Assembly (NCBI RefSeq): GCF_024362695.1
Contig: NW_026063248.1
Coordinates: 769,663-833,662, forward strand
Reading direction: 5' to 3'
DNA length: 64,000 nt
Origin: Pectinophora gossypiella
Taxonomy: Eukaryota; Arthropoda; Insecta; Lepidoptera; Gelechiidae
This document shows, piece after piece, positions 20,876 through 32,352 of this stretch; positions within the stretch are counted from its first letter, which is position 1, and each line of letters begins with the position of its first letter. The notes below the pieces were generated by a model that made no database searches, was not told the origin of the DNA, and was given only the letters and a program-made list of their open reading frames with translations. The translations under genes and the position numbers were made by a program.

Positions 20876-21261
20876 TTGACTTGATCTATTGTGAATTAAC
20901 TGATCTTATATAGTTTTTATGTATGTATACTTTGTTGTTTGTTTTTGTATTGTTTTAATTGTCTTAATTATTGTAAAGTAATGACTAATGAAATAATACA
21001 AGCAATATGGACTGCTGTTGTTTAGGAGATGTTATTATTATACTGTTTATTTTCTTATTAATTTTGTAGTTAATTTTAATCTCATATTTGTTAATCTAAA
21101 AGCGTAACAATAGTATTGTTAATTAAATCAAGTAGTTACTATTGTTATATTGCTTATTGATACTTGAAGTCTTATGTACTACTTAAACTATTTTTTGCAT
21201 GGTATGTAACTGTTTATTTTGCGAAATAAAATGATTTGATAAATTTGATTTGATTTGATTT
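20876..21261 (+). other. LINE-1 3' UTR and (TTTGAT)n tail
   Basis: AT-rich 3' UTR with an AATAAA at about 21224, then short (TTTGAT) repeats at 21229-21261 in place of poly-A. Tails of short repeats are typical of CR1-like elements. Confidence 0.75.
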
Positions 21262-22029
21262 GAGTGCATACTTATGCAGTTTAGATTTTTTCATAAGTAC
21301 ATTTTTTTTTCCCAATAACTCCCATTTTTCAAAATACAGCCAAAAATAAACTTTATATTTACTAAGGTATGCATGCATGCTAGATTGAATCAATTGATTG
21401 AATTGTTTTTTTTTTAATTGATTGTTCATTGAGTTTTAATTTTAATACACACTCCTCTCTTCCCTTCAACGTTGCTGTGCCCTACAGGGTCCATGTTTTA
21501 GTTCCTATGCCTATGTAACACCCCATTGTACTACATGGAATGCAATAAATAATTTAATTGAATTGAATTGAAAATATCTATCTTACGCGGTTTCGATTTT
21601 TTCATACAAATGTTTTTTTCCCACTAACTCCCGTTTCCGTGGGAATTTTGCAATATCCTGTTGCAACTAAGCTTTAAGTTAACTAAGGTACCTGCATGCC
21701 AAATTTCAAGCGTCTAACTTAAGCGGTTAAGATTTTTCATACAAAAAGATTTTCCCGCTAATTTCCGTTCCCGTGGGAATTCCGGGAATTCCTTTCTTAG
21801 TGCACCTCTACGGTACCTAAGCTATGTCCCTTCTAAATTTCAAATGCCTACGTTTAGCCGTTCAGGCTATGCGTTGATATGTCAGTCACTGAGTCAGTCA
21901 GTTTCTCCTTTTATTTAGATTTAATTTTTTCATACAAATGTTTTTTCCCGCTAACTACCGTTCCCGTGGGAATTTTGTAATATCCTGTTGCAACTAAGCT
22001 TTAAGTTTACTAAAGTACCTGCATGCCAA

Positions 22030-25000
22030 ATTTCAAACGTCTAACTTGAGTGGTTTAGATTTTTCATACAAAAGGATTTTCGGGAATTCCTTTCTTAGTG
22101 CACCTCTACGGTATCTAAGGTACCTGCATGCCAAATTTCAATTGTCTAACTTGAGTGGTTTAGATTTTTCATACAAAAGGATTTTCCCGCTTATTCCCGT
22201 TCCCGTGGGAATTTCGGGAATTCCTTTCTTAGTACACCTCTACGGTATCTTAGGTACCTGCATGACAAATTTCAAACATCTAACTTGAATGGTTTAGATT
22301 TTTCATACAAAAGGATTTTCCCGCTAATTCCCGTTCCCGTGAGAATTTTGGGAATTCCTTTCTTAGTGCACCTCTACGGTACCTATGGTACCTGCATGAC
22401 AAATTTCAAACGTCTAACTTGAGTGGTTTTGATTATTCATACAAAAGGATTTTCCCGCTAATTCCCGTTCTCGTGGGAATTTCGGGAATTCCTTTCTTAA
22501 TGCACCTCTACGGTACCTAAGGTACCTGCATGACAAATTTCAAACGTCTAACTTGAGTGGTTTAGATTTTTCATACAAAAGGATTTTCTTGCTAATTCCC
22601 GTTCTCGTGGGAATTTCGGGAATTCCTTTCTTAGTACACCTCTACGGTACTTAAGGTATCTGCATGCCAAATTTCAAACGTCTAATTTGAGTGGTTTAGA
22701 TTTTTCATACAAAAGGATTTTCCCGCTAATTCCCGTTCCCGTAAGAATTTCGGAAATTCCTTTCTTAGTACACTTCTACGGTATCTAAGGTACCTGCATG
22801 CCAAATTTCAAACGTCTAACTTGAGTGGTTTAGATTTTTCATACAAAAGGATTTTCCCGCTAATTCCCGTTCCCGTAGGAATTTCGGGAATTCCTTTCTT
22901 AGTACACCTCTACGGTATCTAAGGTACCTGCATGACAAATTTCAAACATCTAACTTGAATGGTTTAGATTTTTCATACAAAAGGATTTTCTTGCTAATTC
23001 CCGTTCTCGTGGGAATTTCGGGAATTCCTTTCTTAGTGCACCTCTACGGTACTTAAGGTATCTGCATGCCAAATTTCAAACGTCTAACTTGAGTGGTTTA
23101 GATTTTTCATACAAAAGGATTTTCCCGCTAATTCCCGTTCCCGTAGGAATTTCGGAAATTCCTTTCTTAGTACACCTCTACGGTATCTAAGGTACCTGCA
23201 TGCCAAATTTCAAACGTCTAACTTGAGTGGTTTAGATTTTTCATACAAAAGGATTTTCCCGCTAATTCCCGTTCCCGTAGGATTTTCGGGAATTCCTTTC
23301 TTAGTGCACCTCTTCGGTATCTAAGGTACCTGCATGACAAATTTCAAACATCTAACTTGAATGGTTTAGATTTTTCATACAAAAGGATTTTCCCGCTAAT
23401 TCCCGTTCTCGTGGGAATTTCGGGAATTCCTTTCTTAATGCACCTCTACGGTACCTAAGGTACCTGCATGACAAATTTCAAACGTCTAACTTGAGTGGTT
23501 TAGATTTTTTAAACAAAAGGATTTTCTTGCTAATTCCCGTTCTCGTGGGAATTTCAGGAATTCCTTTCTTAGTGCACCTCTACGGTACTTAAGGTATCTG
23601 CATGCCAAATTTCAAACGTCTAACTTGAGTGGTTTAGATTTTTCATACAAAAGGATTTTCCCGCTAATTCCCGTTCTCGTAAGAATTTCGGAAATTCCTT
23701 TCTTAGTACACCTCTACGGTATCTTAGGTACCTGCATGACAAATTTCAAACATCTAACTTGAATGGTTTAGATTTTTCATACAAAAGGATTTTCCCGCTA
23801 ATTCCCGTTCTCGTGGGAATTTCGGGAATTCCTTTCTTAATGCACCTCTACGGTACCTAAGGTACCTGCATGACAAATTTCAAACGTCTAACTTGAGTGG
23901 TTTAGATTTTTCATACAAAAGGATTTTCGGGAATTCCTTTCTTAGTGCACCTCTACGGTATCTAAGGTACCTGCATGCCAAATTTCAATTGTCTAACTTG
24001 AGTGGTTTAGATTTTTCATACAAAAGGATTTTCCCGCTAATTCCCGTTCCCGTGGGAATTTCGGGAATTCCTTTCTTAGTACACCTCTACGGTATCTAAG
24101 GTACCTGCATGACAAATTTCAAACATCTAACTTGAATGGTTTAGATTTTTCATACAAAAGGATTTTCCCGCTAATTCCCGTTCCCGTGAGAATTTTGGGA
24201 ATTCCTTTCTTAGTGCACCTCTACGGTACCTATGGTACCTGCATGCCAAATTTCAAACGTCTAACTTGAGTGGTTTTGATTATTCATACAAAAGGATTTT
24301 CCCGCTAATTCCCGTTCTCGTGGGAATTTCGGGAATTCCTTTCTTAATGCACCTCTACGGTACCTAAGGTACCTGCATGACAAATTTCAAACGTCTAACT
24401 TGAGTGGTTTAGATTTTTCATACAAAAGGATTTTCTTGCTAATTCCCGTTCTCGTGGGAATTTCGGGAATTCCTTTCTTAGTGCACCTCTACGGTATTTA
24501 AGGTATCTGCATGCCAAATTTCAAACGTCTAATTTGAGTGGTTTAGATTTTTCATACAAAAGGATTTTCCCGCTAATTCCCGTTCCCGTAAGAATTTCGG
24601 AAATTCCTTTCTTAGTACACTTCTACGGTATCTAATTTACCTGCATGCCAAATTTCAAACGTCTAACTTGAGTGGTTTAGATTTTTCATACAAAAGGATT
24701 TTCCCGCTAATTCCCGTTCCCGTGGGAATTTCGGGAATTCCTTTCTTAGTACACCTCTACGGTATCTAAGGTACCTGCATGACAAATTTCAAACATCTAA
24801 CTTGAATGGTTTAGATTTTTCATACAAAAGGATTTTCCCGCTAATTCCCGTTCTCGTGGGAATTTCGGGAATTCCTTTCTTAATGCACCTCTACGGTACC
24901 TAAGGTACCTGCATGACAAATTTCAAACGTCTAACTTGAGTGGTTTAGATTTTTCATACAAAAGGATTTTCTTGCTTATTCCCGTTCTCGTGGGAATTTC

Positions 25001-27115
25001 GGGAATTCCTTTCTTAGTGCACCTCTACGGTACTTAAGGTATCTGCATGCCAAATTTCAAACGTCTAACTTGTGTGGTTTAGATTTTTCATACAAAAGGA
25101 TTTTCCCGCTAATTCCCGTTCTCGTGGGAATTTCGGGAATTCCTTTCTTAATGCACCTCTACGGTACCTAAGGTACCTGCATGACAAATTTCAAACATCT
25201 AACTTGAATGGTTTAGATTTTTCATACAAAAGGATTTTCCCGCTAATTCCCGTTCTCGTGGGAATTTCGGGAATTCCTTTCTTAATGCACCTCTACGGTA
25301 CCTAAGGTACCTGCATGACAAATTTCAAATGTCTAACTTGAGTGGTTTAGATTTTTCATACAAAAGGATTTTCTTGCTAATTCCCGTTCTCGTGGGAATT
25401 TCAGGAATTCCTTTCTTAGTGCACCTCTACGGTACTTAAGGTATCTGCATGCCAAATTTCAAACGTCTAATTTGAGTGGTTTAGATTTTTCATACAAAAG
25501 GATTTTCCCGCTAATTCCCGTTCCCGTAAGAATTTCGGAAATTCCTTTCTTAGTACACTTCTACGGTATCTAATTTACCTGCATGCCAAATTTCAAACGT
25601 CGAACTTGAGTGGTTTAGATTTTTCATACAAAAGGATTTTCCCGCTAATTCCCGTTCCCGTGGGAATTTCGGGAATTCCTTTCTTAGTACACCTCTACGG
25701 TATCTAAGGTACCTGCATGACAAATTTCAAACATCTAACTTGAATGGTTTAGATTTTTCATACAAAAGGATTTTCCCGCTAATTCCCGTTCTCGTGGGAA
25801 TTTCGGGAATTCCTTTCTTAATGCACCTCTACGGTATCTAAGGTACCTGCATGACAAATTTCAAACATCTAACTTGAATGGTTTAGATTTTTCATACAAA
25901 AGGATTTTCCCGCTAATTCCCGTTCTCGTGGGAATTTCGGGAATTCCTTTCTTAATGCACCTCTACGGTACCTAAGGTACCTGCATGACAAATTTCAAAT
26001 GTCTAACTTGAGTGGTTTAGATTTTTCATACAAAAGGATTTTCTTGCTAATTCCCGTTCTCGTGGGAATTTCAGGAATTCCTTTCTTAGTGCACCTCTAC
26101 GGTACTTACGGTATCTGCATGCCAAATTTCAAACGTCTAACTTGAGTGGTTTAGATTTTTCATACAAAAGGATTTTCCCGCTAATTCCCGTTCTCGTAAG
26201 AATTTCGGAAATTCCTTTCTTAGTACACCTCTACGGTATCTAAGGTACCTGCATGACAAATTTCAAACATCTAACTTGAATGGTTTAGATTTTTCATACA
26301 AAAGGATTTTCCCGCTAATTCCCGTTCTCGTGGGAATTTCGGGAATTCCTTTCTTAATGCACCTCTACGGTACCTAAGGTACCTGCATGACAAATTTCAA
26401 ACGTCTAACTTGAGTGGTTTAGATTTTTCATACAAAAGGATTTTCTTGCTAATTTTCGTTCTTGTAGGAATTTCGGGAATTCCTTTCTTAGTGCAGCTCT
26501 ACGGTACTTAAGGTATCTGCATGCCAAATTTCAAACGTCTAACTTGAGTGGTTTAGATTTTTCATACAAAAGGATTTTCCCGCTAATTCCCGTTCTCGTA
26601 AGAATTTCGGAAATTCCTTTCTTAGTACACCTCTACGGTATCTAAGGTACCTGCATGCCAAATTTCAAACGTCTAACTTGAGTGGTTTAGATTTTTCATA
26701 CAAAAGGATTTTCTTGCTAATTCCCGTTCTCGTGGGAATTTCAGGAATTCCTTTCTTAGTGCACCTCTACGGTACTTAAGGTATCTGCATGCCAAATTTC
26801 AAACGTCTAACTTGAGTGGTTTAGATTTTTCATACAAAAGGATTTTCCCGCTAATTCCCGTTCTCGTAAGAATTTCGGGAATTCCTTTCTTAATGCACCT
26901 CTACGGTACCTAAGGTACCTGCATGCCAAATTTCAAACGTCTAACTTGAGTGGTTTAGATTTTTCATACAAAAGGATTTTCCCGCTAATTCCCGTTCCCG
27001 TATGATTTTCGGGAATTCCTTTCTTAGTGCACCTCTACGGTATCTAAGGTACCTGCATGCCAAATTTCAAACGTCTAACTTGAGTGGTTTAGATTTTTCA
27101 TACAAAAGAATTTCC
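22030..27115 (-). repeat. 134-bp satellite array (about 38 units) in Helitron-2
   Basis: Head-to-tail units, 134 bp apart where measured (for example 22801, 22935, 23069). Each contains GGGAATTCCTTTCTTAG (an EcoRI site), CTCTACGGTA, GGTACCTGCATG and CAAATTTCAAACGTCTAAC. Variants recur in order: the block at 22046 reappears at 23893 (offset 1847 bp), and a TCTAATTTACC variant recurs 938 bp apart (24631, 25569). So there is higher-order structure. At least two units lack about 29 bp. The short ORFs across the array are repeat artefacts, not genes. Confidence 0.95.
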
Positions 27116-27245
27116 CTTCACTACTCTGCTCCTATTGATTGTAGCGTGATGAAAAGTATACTATAACCTGTCCAGGAGTGTGAAGAATAATTGTACCAAG
27201 TTTCATTAAAATCCGTCCAGTAGTTTTTGTTTCTATAAGGAACAT

Positions 27246-27268
27246 ACAGACAGACAGACAGACAGACA
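27246..27268 (-). repeat. (GACA)n microsatellite of Helitron-2
   Basis: Reverse complement of the (TGTC)n tract that lies inside the 5' end of this Helitron family. Confidence 0.9.
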
Positions 27269-27429
27269 AAAATTTTACTGATTGCATTTTTGGCATCAGT
27301 ATCGACCACTTATCACCCCCTGATAGTTATTTTGAAAAAATATTTAATGTACAGAATTTACCTCTCTACAGATTTATTATAAGTATATAGATTATATTTA
27401 AATATAGTAAAATGTAATCATAATATTGT

Positions 27430-27750
27430 GTGGACTACCCTGGTCCTTTAAAATAATTTGGACTACCTTGGTCCTCTTGAATAATGCGGACACCCTGGTC
27501 CTTCAAAATAGTTTGGACTACCCTGGTACCCTGGTCCTTTAGAATGGTCTGGACTACCCTGGTCCTTTAGAATAGTTTGGACTACCCTGGTCCTCTAGAA
27601 TAGTTTGGACTACCCTGGTCCTTTAGAATAGTTTGGACTACCCTGGTCCTTTAGAACAGTTTGGACTACCCTCGTCCTTTTGAATAGTTTGGACTACCCT
27701 GGTCTTTTAGAATAGTTTGGACTACCCTGGTCCCTTAGAATAACGCGGAA
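27430..27750 (+). repeat. 28-bp minisatellite in Gypsy A 3' region
   Basis: About eleven copies of TTTGGACTACCCTGGTCC plus TTTAGAATAG (28-bp period measured at 27607 and 27635). It lies between the Helitron-2 end and the right LTR, in Gypsy A's own 3' non-coding region. Confidence 0.9.
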
Positions 27751-27909
27751 TAAATGTTTACCTATAAGTACATTAAAGTATTGTTTTACTTGGCATTATT
27801 TTTATTCTAAATGTAAATAATTATATATATTATACTCTGATAAAGGTTATATTCAATAATAATGTATACATTCGTACGAAGTCGTACGTTATGCTTTGGA
27901 TGGCCGAAC

Positions 27910-28303
27910 TGTCATCAACTACTTGTATTTAATTTCTCTATTATCATTTACAATTATTAATGAGATGATTTATTTACATTTGTATCATAGTTATCAATAA
28001 TTATAAAAGTCATTTAAAATTAATAAGTATATCAATTTAGTAATTGTGAGCCAACTGTCCAGCCAACACCTGTTCTGGTGGGGATAAGGTTATAAGTAGT
28101 CGCCAGAACAGTGGAGGGGACAGTCGTCTCTCAACCGTCCAGTCGGACACATCATATTTAGTGCAGTATAAATTAATGTGATATGTAATCGAGTGCTGGA
28201 AACATTTGTAAGTGGATTGATTACACGTTATAAAAGTGAGTACTTATTTTATTTAAAATAATCTATAAACCCCACTAAATAGTCTGTAATGAGGTATCCT
28301 ACA
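27910..28303 (+). repeat. Gypsy A 3' LTR (394 bp)
   Basis: Same length and sequence as 9657-10050 with one visible mismatch. It is followed by the CTTG target duplication at 28304. Confidence 0.92.
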
Positions 28304-29063
28304 CTTGAGATATCAGCTGACAACTACTCTGAGGCCTGGGATCTTTTATGTAAAAGGTATAATAAACTAACCATCTCAATTCCTTGCTTAATATTGATAC
28401 TCAACGTGATCGCGACTCTGATAAATCATTGCGCTTCCTAAGTGATCACATAACAAAAAACTTAAGGGCTTTAAATACACTTGGCTTGCCTACCGATAAG
28501 TGGGATGCCATTATAATACACATAGTAGCTTCTAAATTAGATAACATTACAAAATTGAAATGGGAGGAGCATAGAAGCACACTAAGTGACTTGCCCACTC
28601 TTACTGAATTTAAATCGTTCTTAAAATCACGTGCAGACGTTTTGGAAACGTTATTTCCTTCAAGAAAGGATTTTAAGCCGCCTACTAACAACCGTCACGC
28701 CTCATTTAAACCTGAAACAAAGGCTTTCGTGGTTTCAGCTAGCAATACCACCACGCCTCCGCGGCCGTGCGTCGTGTGCCAGGCAGAGCATCGCATTTTT
28801 GACTGCGGTGTATTCAAGGCGCTCTCCACTGATGATAAGTGGGGTCAGGTCGCGAAGCTCCGGCTCTGCCACAACTGCTTGCGACCAGACTACGACGCGC
28901 GCCACTGCCGCCTGGGCGGCTGTCGTGTGTGTAAGAGGCGTCACAACACCGTACTACACAAATATAACACTAACATTCACCTCACACTGCTTCTTCTAGC
29001 CGCACTCATGCCACTGAAGGGCTTGATGCAGGCACGTCTTCCTCATCTTCTTCTGCTACTGTT
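28304..29063 (+). pseudogene. BEL/Pao Gag, C-terminal part with zinc region
   Basis: Resumes BEL gag with EISADNYSEAWDLLCKRYN. A small indel then shifts the frame (before 28384), after which 227 codons are open. They contain KNLRALNTLGLPTDKWD, the typical BEL Gag helical region, then a Cys/His-rich segment (CVVCQAEHRIFDC, CHNCL, CRVCKRRHNTVLH) that acts as the nucleocapsid-type zinc region. Near 28990 the frame slips again before the protease. The frame from 28384 starts on a TTG codon and is only the visible part of a longer reading frame. Non-functional because of the Gypsy A insertion and the frameshifts. Confidence 0.8.
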
Positions 29064-29479
29064 ATGACGGTGGTATCCGCCTCTGAAGTGTTATTGTCTA
29101 CAGCCTTAATTAACATTGTTAATCCAAAAACCGGCAAGACTGAATCGGCAAGGGCTTTGCTTGACAGCGGGAGCCAGTCTTCCTTTATTACGACCGATTT
29201 AAGATTGCAGCTTCAACTGGCTTCTGAACCTTGTAGCCCTACAAGCATCCTAGGTATAGGCGATACCTCTGTTGACGTCATTCCCGAGCGCTGCTTTGTC
29301 AGATTACACAGATTAAGTCTAAACATGGGACATTCACGCGCTTACAAGACTTCTTAGTACTACCACAAATAACTCATAAACTTCCTAAACATCATATAAA
29401 CACTCATCATCTTAACATACCATCATCCATCATCCTTGCAGATCCTTCATTCAATCATCCATCATCAATAGATGTTCTT
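29064..29479 (+). pseudogene. BEL/Pao protease region
   Basis: Encodes LLSTALINIVNPKTG, then LLDSGSQSSFI, the aspartic protease active site (DSG), and GIGDTSVD. A frameshift near 29345 moves the reading to another frame (LPQITHKLPKHHINTHHL) that runs into the RT region. The protease would cut the BEL polyprotein; here it is interrupted. Confidence 0.78.
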
Positions 29480-30925
29480 TTGGGAGCTGACATTTTCTGG
29501 CATATTATTGGCTCAGAGCAGCGATCCCTTAGTCACGCACATAACTTTCCTATCCTGCATAAATCACAGCTGGGTTGGTTAATATCAGGGCCTATTTCGT
29601 TAATTAACGCACGTAATACTGAACCCCTTCATTGTAATCTTTCAACACAAGACAGTTATAACGATTTAAACGCACAGCTCACTAAGTTTTGGGATTACGA
29701 GGACTTTCCTAGTCCTAACCAATGTAAATCTAATATAGTAACTGAAAGTGAAAAACATTTCACTGCCAATACCTACCGTCAACAAGATGGAAGGTTTTGT
29801 GTCAGACTTCCACTACTAGATACTCCGGATTGCCTCGGAGAGTCATATTTTATAGCCAAACGGCAATTTACTAATTTAGAAAAACGTTTTCGAACAAATC
29901 CTGAGCTAAAGCGTATGTATTCGGACTTTATTACCGAATAACACGATCTAGGACATCTATCTGATTCTATCATACACAAACCTCACACATCATACTTCCT
30001 ACCGCATCATGCCGTTTTGAAGGAGAATAGCGAGTCAACAAAACTTCGGGTCGTTTTCAATGCATCTTCTCGAACTTCATCTGGTTTCTCCATCAACGAC
30101 CTGCAAATGATTGGCCCTAATATACAAGATTCATTATTTAACATATTGCTTCGCTTTCGAAATTACAGATATATACTGTCGGGTGACATAGAGAAGCAAT
30201 ATAGACAAATTGTTATGAATGAACTTGATAGGGATTTACAAATGATTTTATGGCAGGAAGATGAACATCTACCTATTAGGTCTCTAAGACTTAATACAGT
30301 CACGTATGGGTTTGCCAGTGCCAGTTTTTTAGCTGCTAGATGTTTATGGCAACTGGGTGAGGACTCAAATGATCCCCTCATTAGGGATGTCATTCAAAAT
30401 CACTTCTATTGTGATGACCTACTTTGCAGGGCCGACACTGAGTCCGAATTATTGTACATTAAACAATCTGTTTCAAAATCACTTCTGTCAGCGAATTTTA
30501 ACTTAAGAAAATATCGCTCTAATTCTCCAGCTATTATAAGGTCTGAAAGGCACAACCTTGAGAACGATAATCTTGTCTTGAGCCAGTCTCATCACACCCT
30601 CGGACTAGGATGGAATCCAACTCAAGACTTACTTCATTTTGATATTGATACATCCTCACCATCATGTCGTAGCATCACAAAGCGCTCCATCCTATCTACC
30701 ACATTTAAAATTTTTGACCCCTTAGGTCTATTGACATTGTGCACTATTAAGTTTAAAGTGCTTCTTCAGACGTTGTGGGGACTAAAACTAGATTGGGATG
30801 AACCCGTCCCTAAGGAAGTTAGACGTACTTGGTTACACTTCATAGACAACGTTAAATTCTTAAGGCTTCTTACCGTACCTAGAAACGTACTAGTTGCTTC
30901 TCCACCCTGCATAGATCTTCATTGT
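29480..30925 (+). pseudogene. BEL/Pao reverse transcriptase region
   Basis: Starts at LLGADIFWHII and KSQLGWLISGPI (BEL signatures). It passes an in-frame TAA at 29939-29941, then continues in the same frame with the RT: LRVVFNASSRTSSG, LSGDIEKQYRQI, RLNTVTYGFASASFLA and FYCDDLL (about 30404-30424; YCDD where BEL usually has YVDD). It ends in the connection region (RSILSTTFKIFDPLGL). An indel near 30925 shifts the frame into RNase H. One nonsense codon and one frameshift break this part. Confidence 0.85.
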
Positions 30926-32060
30926 TCTGTGATGCGTCACAGGTTGCCTACGGCGCCTGTATATATCTGAGATCTACTTCTTTATCAGGCCAACTGGCCT
31001 GTAATCTTCTTTGCGCGAAATCTCGTGTAGCTCCAACTAAGACTACTACCATACCTCGTCTTGAGCTATGTGCAGCACTGCTTGCAGCTCGTCTTTGCTC
31101 TACTGTCAACGCGGCTCTTCGTATAAATATTCAACGTTGTATTTTCTGGTCGGACTCCACTGTTGTACTAGCTTGGCTAAATATATGCCCTACTAAATTG
31201 AAAACTTACGTCACTAATAGGGTCGCGTCTATCCAGGAACTCACCGAAGGTTCTTCTTGGTGTCATGTTCCCACGACTTTCAATCCAGCTGACCTCGCAT
31301 CCCGCGGCATCGATCCACAGCATGCGCAACAGGAATCTATATGGTGGCATGGACCCCCGTTTCTACTTGAACCTGAAAATACTTGGCCTACACTACAAAG
31401 AGTTGACACCGAACACAACTTACCCGAAATCAAGATTTCCACATCATCTTTACTCACCAACACTACAGCCGATGAAGCAGTTGTAAATTTTGACAGATTT
31501 TCCAAATTTATAAGACTACAACGCACTATTGCATATGTATTACGATTCATTCAAATCAAATGTAAAAAACACATAAAGGGGCCACTGACTGTAATAGAAC
31601 TTGATAAATCATTAACAACTTTAGTTAAAATTTCGCAACAAAATTCATTTGCTAAAGAGCTTCATAACCTACGAAAGGATAAAAGGTTAAGTCCTAAATC
31701 ACCCTTGTCTACTTGGAATCCATTTATTGACTCTCAGGGTATCCTGAGAGTGGGGGGGAGGATAGATAAATCTAATCATGACTTCTCTGTCAAACATCCT
31801 ATGCTTCTTTGCGCTAAACATACACTCACAAAATTAATTTTCGCACACAAACACATCACCCTCTTGCATGCGGGACCGCAGCTCATTATGTCATCGGTCC
31901 GCGAGCAGTTCTGGCCCATAGGAGGTAGGGATCTGGCACGTCGCACGGCACGTCAGTGTGTCACATGTAGACGTCACTACGGTAAAGTGATGACAAATAT
32001 TATGGGTGACTTGTCGCCTCAGCGTCTTATTCCCGACTTCCCATTCGCTACAGTCGCGGT
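30926..32060 (+). pseudogene. BEL/Pao RNase H and integrase N-terminus
   Basis: Open in a new frame: FCDASQVAYGAC (RNase H Asp), TTTIPRLELCAALLAARL (Glu), FWSDSTVVLAWL (Asp), then FNPADLASRG. Next come the integrase zinc region with HITLLHAG and ARQCVTCRRH, and the start of the catalytic core, FATVAVDFT. The sequence is cut there by the (TACA)n tail of LINE-2. The matching remainder of the core begins at about 41060. Confidence 0.87.
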
Positions 32061-32352
32061 AGATTTTACATACATACATACATAAACTCACGCCTATTTC
32101 CCACCGGGGTAAGCAGAGACTATAGAATTCCATTTGCTTCGATCCTGACACACTTCTCTTGCTTCCTCCACATTCATCAATCGCTTCATACACGCACGCC
32201 GGTTCAGAGTAGATCGTATTGAACCTTTTCTAAGGACATCTCCAATTTGGTCATCGTAAGTCCTTCTCGGTCTTCCTCTGCCAGCCCTACCATCAACTTT
32301 CGCTTTATATACCGCTTTTGCAATCCTATTATCCTTCATCCGCTCTACGTGT
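32061..32352 (-). mobile_element. LINE-2, 3' end with C-terminal coding
   Basis: On the minus strand this encodes HVERMKDNRIAKAVY, GRGRPRRTYDDQI and QDRSKWNSIVSAYP, a C-terminus found in a LINE family common in Lepidoptera. It is followed by a short 3' UTR and a (TATG)n tail at 32061-32083 abutting the BEL integrase. The other half is at 40207-41046; Gypsy B separates them. The clade (RTE-like or other) is not certain. Confidence 0.78.

Larger units (their letters stand above)
15965..21261 (+). mobile_element. LINE-1 (CR1/Jockey-like non-LTR element) in Helitron-2
   Basis: About 5.3 kb, flanked by the 6-bp target duplication GAGTGC (15959-15964 and 21262-21267). The Helitron sequence interrupted here is continuous in Helitron-1 (GCACTCCCACACACACAAAG). 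It has a 5' UTR of about 400 bp, ORF1 (16364-18082), ORF2 (18118-20875, broken), a 3' UTR, AATAAA at about 21224 and a (TTTGAT)n tail. The presence of a 5' UTR and both ORFs suggests full length. ORF1 with a PHD-type finger and an esterase-like domain is typical of CR1-group elements. Confidence 0.88.
15893..27391 (-). mobile_element. Helitron-2, reversed, with expanded satellite
   Basis: In minus orientation it starts TC at 27391/27390 (TCTATATACTTATAATAAATC), has a (TGTC)n tract at 27246-27268, and ends in CTAG at 15896-15893 preceded by the hairpin at 15904-15920. The flanks are A (15892) and T (27392), as expected. It is the same family as Helitron-1: the 3' 70 bp are nearly identical and both share the reversed retroposon tail. 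It differs by the LINE-1 insertion (15965-21261) and by expansion of the internal 134-bp repeat to about 5 kb. No Rep or helicase is present. Confidence 0.88.
9657..28303 (+). mobile_element. Gypsy A, Ty3/Gypsy element inserted in BEL gag
   Basis: Bounded by 394-bp direct repeats starting TGTC and ending TACA, and by the 4-bp target duplication CTTG (9653-9656 and 28304-28307). Internal order is leader, gag (10733-12034), pol (12006-15548), AT-rich 3' region, Helitron-2 insertion (15893-27391), 28-bp minisatellite, LTR. By eye the LTRs differ at one position (GATACGTAATC against GATATGTAATC), which argues for a recent insertion. I see no classical polypurine tract before the right LTR and cannot identify the primer-binding site with confidence. 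Confidence 0.92.

Noticed and set aside
22046..25305. ORFs of 60-80 codons with nearly identical products in the satellite array
   Set aside because: They follow the 134-bp repeat and have no start context. They arise because a short unit changes the phase, so they are not genes.
22030..27115. CRISPR-like array (regular repeats)
   Set aside because: Units are contiguous with no unique spacers, 134 bp long, and inside a eukaryotic Helitron.
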